From Massilia sp. (GTDB lineage Bacteria; Pseudomonadota; Gammaproteobacteria; Burkholderiales; Burkholderiaceae_D): a DNA stretch of 10,852 bases. This document shows positions 7,440-10,852 of this stretch, piece by piece. The stretch lies in the NCBI GenBank assembly GCA_003484545.1, contig DNCF01000153.1, forward strand, positions 1 through 10,852, read 5' to 3'. The notes below the pieces were generated by a model, which had not been told where the DNA came from, ran no database searches, and saw nothing but the letters and a program-made list of their open reading frames with translations. The number at the start of each line of letters is the position of its first letter. Within the stretch, counting starts at the first letter, position 1. The translations under genes were made by a program, and so were the position numbers.

Positions 7440-8041
7440 TTGATATCCTTGCCGGTTCGCAAACGCGCGAGCGCGGCTCTGTTGCGCACACGTATGCGAT
7501 TGGCAATCTTGTCATCGGTCTCGGACACGTCATCAGTCGGACCGATGCACTCGCCGTCCGAGAACTGATCCTCTTCCAGGTCCAGCGACGCGCAGCTGAT
7601 CGCGCCATCGGCGCCGCGAAGCGTCAACAGATCGATTTGCGCGCAATGCTCAAGAATCGTCGCGCCGAGTTTGCGGTAGAACACCTGGCGAAACTCGTCA
7701 TCGAGTCGTAACAGCCGATCCAGGACGTCCGTCGGGACACTGACCACTGAAAGTAGCGTCAGCGCGACAGTCCTGGTTTCGAACACCAGCCCGCTTAGCC
7801 TGTCCGTTCCCAGGATCGCGGACCTGGTCGCGAAGCCGCTATCTATCTCCAGGCCGCTGAAACACAGGACAGTCTTCGCCAGCCCTCCGGTCACTACATA
7901 TACACAGTCGCGGTCCTGCTCCTGCGATTCGAGCGACACGCCAGGTCGTACCAGGTGCTTGCGCAACTGGCGCGCATGACGGGCCAACTTCGCCGCGCTG
8001 AGCCCAAGCGCCTCGGCCATCTCGAGACAAGCTTCGTTCAT
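7436..8041 (-). CDS. Crp/Fnr-type sensor-domain protein without a recognisable HTH
   Basis: Start ATG 8041 is fixed by a perfect AAGGAG six bases upstream. The 201-residue product has a Crp/Fnr N-terminal layout. There is a short helical start (1-28), then LVRPGVSLESQEQ, CVYVVTGGLAKTV, GLEIDSGFATRSAILG and ETRTVALTLLSVVSVPTDVLDRLL, which read as the jelly-roll strands of a cNMP-binding-like domain. A long helix (RLDDEFRQVFYRKLGATILEH, about 112-132) would be the dimer helix. The phosphate-binding Glu/Arg of true cAMP receptors is not evident. After about residue 140, where a winged helix with 'R...LA..LG.t...vsR.L' is expected, there is instead an acidic then basic tail (LDLEEDQFSDGEC ... NRIRVRNRAALARLR). 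Other frames here do not restore an HTH. It could be a decayed regulator or a DNA-independent sensor. Convergent with the TonB receptor, stops overlapping. Confidence 0.75.
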   Translation of the reverse strand: MNEACLEMAEALGLSAAKLARHARQLRKHLVRPGVSLESQEQDRDCVYVVTGGLAKTVLCFSGLEIDSGFATRSAILGTDRLSGLVFETRTVALTLLSVVSVPTDVLDRLLRLDDEFRQVFYRKLGATILEHCAQIDLLTLRGADGAISCASLDLEEDQFSDGECIGPTDDVSETDDKIANRIRVRNRAALARLRTGKDIN

Positions 8042-8047
8042 CTGTTA

Positions 8048-8053
8048 CTCCTT
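8048..8053 (-). promoter_or_regulatory. Strong ribosome binding site of the Crp-like gene
   Basis: On the minus strand the sequence is AAGGAG-TAACAG-ATG, an ideal Shine-Dalgarno six bases ahead of the start at 8041. It decides the start and argues that the gene is, or recently was, expressed. Confidence 0.75.
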
Positions 8054-8409
8054 CTTCTCGACTCGTTCTGTTTTTGCCAAGAAAGTAATATTAGCTACAG
8101 AAATGAATAGATTCCGTAAAGTACTTCATGATTATCCTGAATAATATGTGTTTACTTGTATCAGTTTCAGGTAGCTGTCCATTTTGGTGCAATCGGATTG
8201 GCGGTGTTCCAATCAGGTGCATCGGCAGTTATGTAAATAAACAGTTGATAATACGAAGAAACAACTAGTTTCCGTAATTCACATGCATTTGATGCTGCTC
8301 TGCTACTGGACTGTATGTTTTGATCTAAAACAAATTCTTCACTCACTGTAAATATTGGTTTTGAATTACCATTTCCGTCCGATTCCACTAACCGCATGCA
8401 AGGGCCAGA
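8054..8409. other. AT-rich spacer between two divergent regulator genes
   Basis: This roughly 360-base spacer is far richer in A+T than the flanking genes and must contain promoters for both the Crp-like gene (-) and the response regulator (+). Several weak -10-like elements are present (for example GATAAT read on the minus strand around 8130), but none has a convincing -35 partner. A small hairpin GAAAC-AACTA-GTTTC sits at 8258-8272. A 76-codon open frame on the minus strand lies inside and is listed separately with low confidence. Confidence 0.5.
8167..8397 (-). CDS. Doubtful small ORF in the AT-rich spacer (76 residues)
   Basis: An ATG at 8397 opens 76 codons to TGA. The product (MRLVESDGNGNSKPIFTVSEE... 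ending NPIAPKWTAT) has a fairly natural composition, and an open frame this long is somewhat unexpected in AT-rich DNA. Against it: there is no Shine-Dalgarno (CTGGCCCTTGC precedes the ATG), codon use is AT-ended unlike the neighbours, its start is only 12 bases from the divergent response-regulator start, and I recognise no family. It may be a foreign orphan or plain regulatory DNA. Confidence 0.22.
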   Translation of the reverse strand: MRLVESDGNGNSKPIFTVSEEFVLDQNIQSSSRAASNACELRKLVVSSYYQLFIYITADAPDWNTANPIAPKWTAT

Positions 8410-9051
8410 ATGTTAAATGTATTCGTTGCCGAGCCGAACGAGACGTTGCGGGCCGGTATTATTTCAGTGATCAGTAAAGAGAGTGCTTATCGCCTGATCG
8501 GAGAGGCGTCGTCGCGTGCCGAACTGATGTCCCAACTACGGCTCGGAAGGACTGATGTGCTGATCCTGGAGCCGCGGATGGGCGGCGCAACGGGAGAAGG
8601 ATTGATCCGTCAAATTAAGGAAGTCTGCCCTGATACCGCGATGCTCGCTTTTTCCGACATAGACGAAATAAGGTTTGGCGTGCGCTTGTTGAAAGCCGGA
8701 TTGAAAGGCTTTCTTTCCAAGAGCGCGGGAAGAGACGAACTGATCAATGCGCTCGAGAGAATTGCTTCAGGACGACCGCATATCAGTAGCGTGCTGGCAG
8801 AAGGAATCGCTCTTGGTCTGAGTGCCAAGGAGGAGGAGAAACCCCATACGACCTTGTCGGAACGTGAGTTGGACGTGTTTTGCCGACTCGTGCGTGGGGA
8901 ACGAGTAGGAGCAATCGCCAGCACTCTTTTTCTCAGCCCGAAAACCATCAGCACCCACAAACACAGGATTTTTCAGAAGATGGGCGTTTCTAATCTGAGC
9001 GAACTTGTTCGTTATGCCTTGGTAAATGACATTGCGGACCGCTGTCACTAG
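8410..9051 (+). CDS. NarL/FixJ-family response regulator with an atypical receiver (Asp to Glu)
   Basis: The 213-residue protein starts at ATG 8410 with AAGGG about six bases upstream and has a receiver (1-120), a short charged linker (138-146) and a LuxR-type HTH (147-207). The HTH is complete: LSERELDVFCRLVRGERVGAIA, then SPKTISTHKHRIFQKMGVSN as recognition region. In the receiver the phospho-acceptor position, normally 'LLD..MP', reads LILEPRMGG with Glu54, and the N-terminal acidic pair is Glu8-Pro9 (VFVAEPNE) instead of Asp-Asp. The conserved Ser82 (AFS) and Lys104 (GFLSK) remain. Without Asp54 and the acidic pocket, normal Mg-dependent phosphorylation is unlikely. Glu may mimic the phosphorylated state or the protein may be controlled otherwise. 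No histidine kinase is adjacent. A DNA-binding transcription factor is confident; targets are unknown. Confidence 0.9.
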   Translation: MLNVFVAEPNETLRAGIISVISKESAYRLIGEASSRAELMSQLRLGRTDVLILEPRMGGATGEGLIRQIKEVCPDTAMLAFSDIDEIRFGVRLLKAGLKGFLSKSAGRDELINALERIASGRPHISSVLAEGIALGLSAKEEEKPHTTLSERELDVFCRLVRGERVGAIASTLFLSPKTISTHKHRIFQKMGVSNLSELVRYALVNDIADRCH

Positions 9052-9317
9052 CCGGGCCGGTGTTGCATGCCGGCGGACACACCCCTAGCGTTGTTACGCT
9101 CTACCGGAGCCGGCGGTCGGGAAATATACCGGCACCATAGAGATGTCCAGGATCGTCAGTATCGGCGCGCAACGGAATGACGTCTCTTCTGCAGCGGGAA
9201 TAGTCCATGGCGCCAGCCGAACTGCCGATGACGGCGTTTCTTACTTGAAAGAATACACCGTTTCGATGTCATTGCGGCGATACGGTGACCGATGATTGTC
9301 GACACTGCGAGGCGATG

Positions 9318-9602
9318 ATGTGCGAAGGGCGAACAGAACAAATGTTGGACGACATTATTGCTTCGATAGTAACGAGCTCCAGGTCGGAATTCGGCCGGCG
9401 CAGCCTGCATTTATTAAAACAGCACATGGTCGTGCTGGTCTGCCTGGCCAGAAGCGAACAGCTGCTCCAGATAAGACAGGAATCGGCAAAGCTCGCCGAC
9501 ACATTGAACCGAATCGATGCAGAGCGCCGTCGTATCGCCTGGTGCAAGCTGATGTCGAGCGAATCTTCCGAAGTCGAGGACACAGTGCAGCGATATCAAT
9601 GA
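9318..9602 (+). CDS. Hypothetical small helical protein
   Basis: The frame is open from GTG 9285; ATG 9318 is preferred because GAGG lies five bases upstream (ATG 9315 is the adjacent alternative), giving 94 residues. The sequence is strongly helical and charged: MLDDIIASIVTSS, a hydrophobic LLKQHMVVLVCLA, then SEQLLQIRQESAKLADTLNRIDAERRRIAW, which could be an amphipathic or coiled-coil helix. I recognise no family. It follows the response regulator in the same direction, 266 bases away, so it might be a target or partner, but this is only position. The opposite-strand frame here looks like a shadow. Confidence 0.4.
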   Translation: MCEGRTEQMLDDIIASIVTSSRSEFGRRSLHLLKQHMVVLVCLARSEQLLQIRQESAKLADTLNRIDAERRRIAWCKLMSSESSEVEDTVQRYQ

Positions 9603-9838
9603 GACGGGAGAGGCGTGCAGATAAACCTGGCCGGTATGTGGTCTATGTTTTTGTTGAAAAGCTTATTGCGTCGGCGAAATAAAGCCGTGGCTGATGGTCC
9701 GAATGCTGTGGCAAGACATCCCCCGGCTTATTGAATGCAAGGATTTGGGGTGAACGCATCTTCAAGACTGATGTATTGGCTAGATCGCAGCAGCGCAGGG
9801 TTTTCGAAACTGCGAAGTGCCCTGCTGTGCAAGTCGTT
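9603..9838. other. Intergenic stretch without a recognised gene
   Basis: Apart from the interrupted hairpin at 9795-9825 nothing stands out. The plus frame ending at 9682 overlaps the previous ORF and has no start signal of its own, and the minus frame 9643-9846 lacks a ribosome site. Confidence 0.4.
9795..9825 (-). terminator. Hairpin after the small minus-strand ORF, possible terminator
   Basis: GCAGGG (9795-9800) pairs with CCCTGC (9820-9825), and an inner TTCG (9803-9806) pairs with CGAA (9813-9816). The stem begins about 13 bases after the stop of the minus-strand ORF at 9839. No clear T-run follows on the minus strand, so the terminator reading is weak. Confidence 0.3.
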
Positions 9839-10072
9839 TTACGCACCGCCGGTTATATAGGGTTCAACATAGGAATTGAAAGAAGAAAATCTTTTTCTTA
9901 TATGACTTAGTAGCTCATCGTCTGATCTCGTCCACACCTCTTCCGGATAAATTGGAAAACTTCTGATGCGACCCCGTATAACGATAAAAATCGTTCCAGG
10001 TTCGTTTGCTTTTGCGCGAAGCGAGGCTAGCCAGTTAATCGTTTCCGCCTTCATAAGCATTCTCTCTACCAT
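9839..10072 (-). CDS. Hypothetical small protein (77 residues)
   Basis: The frame extends to a GTG at 10192, but the first 40 residues look non-coding and the GTG has no ribosome site. In-frame ATGs at 10072, 10060 and 10054 are better; GAGAGA six bases before 10054 would favour the shortest form. The core reads as a real small protein: helix AETINWLASLRAKANEPG, strand TIFIVIRGRIRSFPIYPEE, helix DDELLSHIRKRFSSFNSY. This alpha-beta-alpha layout is not one I can name. The 5' side is gene-poor and the gene appears to stand alone. The start is uncertain, coding status moderate. Confidence 0.42.
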   Translation of the reverse strand: MVERMLMKAETINWLASLRAKANEPGTIFIVIRGRIRSFPIYPEEVWTRSDDELLSHIRKRFSSFNSYVEPYITGGA

Positions 10073-10278
10073 TGTTTTATCCGACGCCTGATTGTGATAA
10101 TTCGACCGGCATGATGCTACCGAGTTCTGAGCTGCCGGTTTATTTATGATATGGATCAGGGTGGTCTGGTGAAGCGAAGAAAGCAAGGACACCGGGTTGC
10201 GCCAGGCTTGATATCAGCCACGCCGTTCAAATCGACATTCAATCTGTGTGATGACTACGAATAATCGAGCAGCTATTG

Positions 10279-10308
10279 TTGCCAATAAGAAAGGTATCGG
10301 TAATTAAT
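10279..10308 (+). promoter_or_regulatory. Candidate promoter for the small ORF at 10346
   Basis: TTGCCA (10279-10284, five of six to the -35 consensus) and ATTAAT (10303-10308, four of six to the -10) are separated by 18 bases. Transcription would start about 30 bases before the GTG at 10346. Inferred from sequence alone. Confidence 0.35.
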
Positions 10309-10333
10309 CATGTTTGAGCGAACTGATCATTTG

Positions 10334-10340
10334 AAGGAGG
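10334..10340 (+). promoter_or_regulatory. Perfect AAGGAGG ribosome binding site that sets a GTG start
   Basis: AAGGAGG lies five bases before GTG 10346, whereas the upstream in-frame ATG at 10310 has no ribosome site within range. The site therefore moves the start into the open frame. Confidence 0.65.
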
Positions 10341-10345
10341 CTGTC

Positions 10346-10522
10346 GTGCAAAGAGGTATTTCGATTGATCTGGAGTGCGGCGCATTATGGGCATGGGTGT
10401 TCATGTCAAAGCATGGGATCGACACGAGCACGATCCTGAGAGTCCTCTCACAGCCCACGAAAAGACGGCAAGGTGACTGTCAAATGCAAGCGAATGCAAG
10501 TCACGGATATCGCTACCGTTGA
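10346..10522 (+). CDS. Small conserved-looking hypothetical protein with GTG start (58 residues)
   Basis: With the AAGGAGG-directed GTG start the product begins MQRGISIDLECGALWAW and continues VFMSKHGIDTSTILRVLSQPTKRRQGD, ending with a Gln/Tyr/Arg tail. The pattern 'A.AW.....G....ILRVL..P..RR' resembles a family of short proteins of unknown function that I recall from Oxalobacteraceae, where 'ALRVL..P..RR' closes the protein; this is memory of a pattern, not a search. It is probably a small cytosolic helical protein. An alternative start is ATG 10310, adding 12 residues. It is convergent with the transporter gene. Confidence 0.55.
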   Translation: MQRGISIDLECGALWAWVFMSKHGIDTSTILRVLSQPTKRRQGDCQMQANASHGYRYR

Positions 10523-10666
10523 CTTCACGTAGTGTCGGACAGCACGCATGGCGCGATTTGCCGCGAATGTCGTTTGAAGCTGCTGACTGCGGTGACGCGA
10601 CGACGATCGCTGTCACGAGTGGGCAAGGTACCGCGACCTGCGGTGACCGCGCCGGCTCGGCTGCAC

Positions 10667-10852
10667 TCAGGCCAGCCGCATCGCCACCGCCCCGCAGGCG
10701 ATCAGCGCCGCCGCCGCCAGCCGTCCCGGTCCGATGCGCTCGCGCAGGAACACGAATGCGATCGCGGTCGCGAACAGGATCGAGGTCTCGCGCAGCGCCG
10801 CCACGGCGGCCACCGGCGCCTGCGTCATCGCCCACAGCGCCACGCCGTACGA
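10667..10852 (-). CDS. EamA/DMT-superfamily transporter, C-terminal part (5' truncated by window edge)
   Basis: Reading the minus strand from the window edge gives 61 residues in frame to TGA 10667-10669. The sequence SYGVALWAMTQAPVAAVAALRETSILFATAIAFVFLRERIGPGRLAAAALIACGAVAMRLA contains the last two to three membrane helices of an EamA (drug/metabolite transporter) protein. 'P.a.vaaLRETS.lFA' followed by 'LrEr.gp.r..aaaLI..G...lrl' is the usual end of the second EamA repeat. The protein ends directly after the final helix, as usual. The substrate is unknown. It is absent from start-to-stop ORF lists because its start is outside the window; the long frame 10401-10835 over the same DNA is its shadow. 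Confidence 0.85.
   Translation of the reverse strand, partial: SYGVALWAMTQAPVAAVAALRETSILFATAIAFVFLRERIGPGRLAAAALIACGAVAMRLA

Noticed and set aside
9269..9583. 104-codon minus-strand frame opposite the small helical ORF
   Set aside because: Ser/Cys-rich composition typical of an antisense shadow; the plus frame has the more protein-like composition and a ribosome site.
10620..10652. Hairpin around GGTACCGC / GCGGTGACC near the transporter end
   Set aside because: The stem has a bulge and no T-run, and it could arise by chance in GC-rich DNA.
10401..10835. 144-codon open frame on the minus strand
   Set aside because: Low-complexity Gly/Arg/Ala start lying over the EamA transporter end in another frame, and antisense to the small gene at 10346.

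Overview
The window looks like chromosomal DNA of a high-GC betaproteobacterium, most probably Oxalobacteraceae (Massilia/Duganella/Telluria group). This is inferred from the style of the phosphatidylserine decarboxylase, the TonB-dependent receptor and the NHL lipoprotein. No rRNA, tRNA, CRISPR array, transposase or integrase was seen.

Layout. 1-834: the 3' end of an NAD(P)-binding epimerase/oxidoreductase (+) with an intrinsic terminator, converging on a small PUA/EVE-like protein (-). 835-1696: a long gene-poor stretch holding a decayed copy of the 3' end of psd and an AT-rich palindromic promoter. 1697-4057: a large secreted lipoprotein made of a beta-rich N-domain and twelve NHL-type blades, best read as two six-bladed propellers. 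4145-5005: an intact psd gene (-), tail-to-tail with the lipoprotein gene. 5006-5231: a divergent control region with repeated TGCATATC octamers. 5232-7439: a TonB-dependent outer-membrane receptor. 7436-8041: a Crp/Fnr-type sensor-domain protein (-) whose stop overlaps the receptor's stop and which lacks a recognisable DNA-binding HTH.

8042-10666 is lower in GC and gene-poor. It holds an AT-rich spacer, an atypical NarL/FixJ response regulator with Glu where the phosphorylated Asp is expected, and three or four small orphan ORFs. The window closes with the C-terminal end of an EamA/DMT-family transporter (-), found by reading the reverse strand from the window edge.

The genes do not form one operon; most are single units facing each other. 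The most notable points are: (i) the NHL lipoprotein gene lies between two direct copies of the psd 3' end (61 of 71 bases identical by my alignment), the outer one a dead remnant, which suggests duplication or insertion at the psd 3' end; (ii) two neighbouring regulators, a HTH-less Crp-like protein and a receiver with Asp-to-Glu, which both look unhooked from their classical signal chemistry. I found no clear evidence of a complete new multi-gene system.
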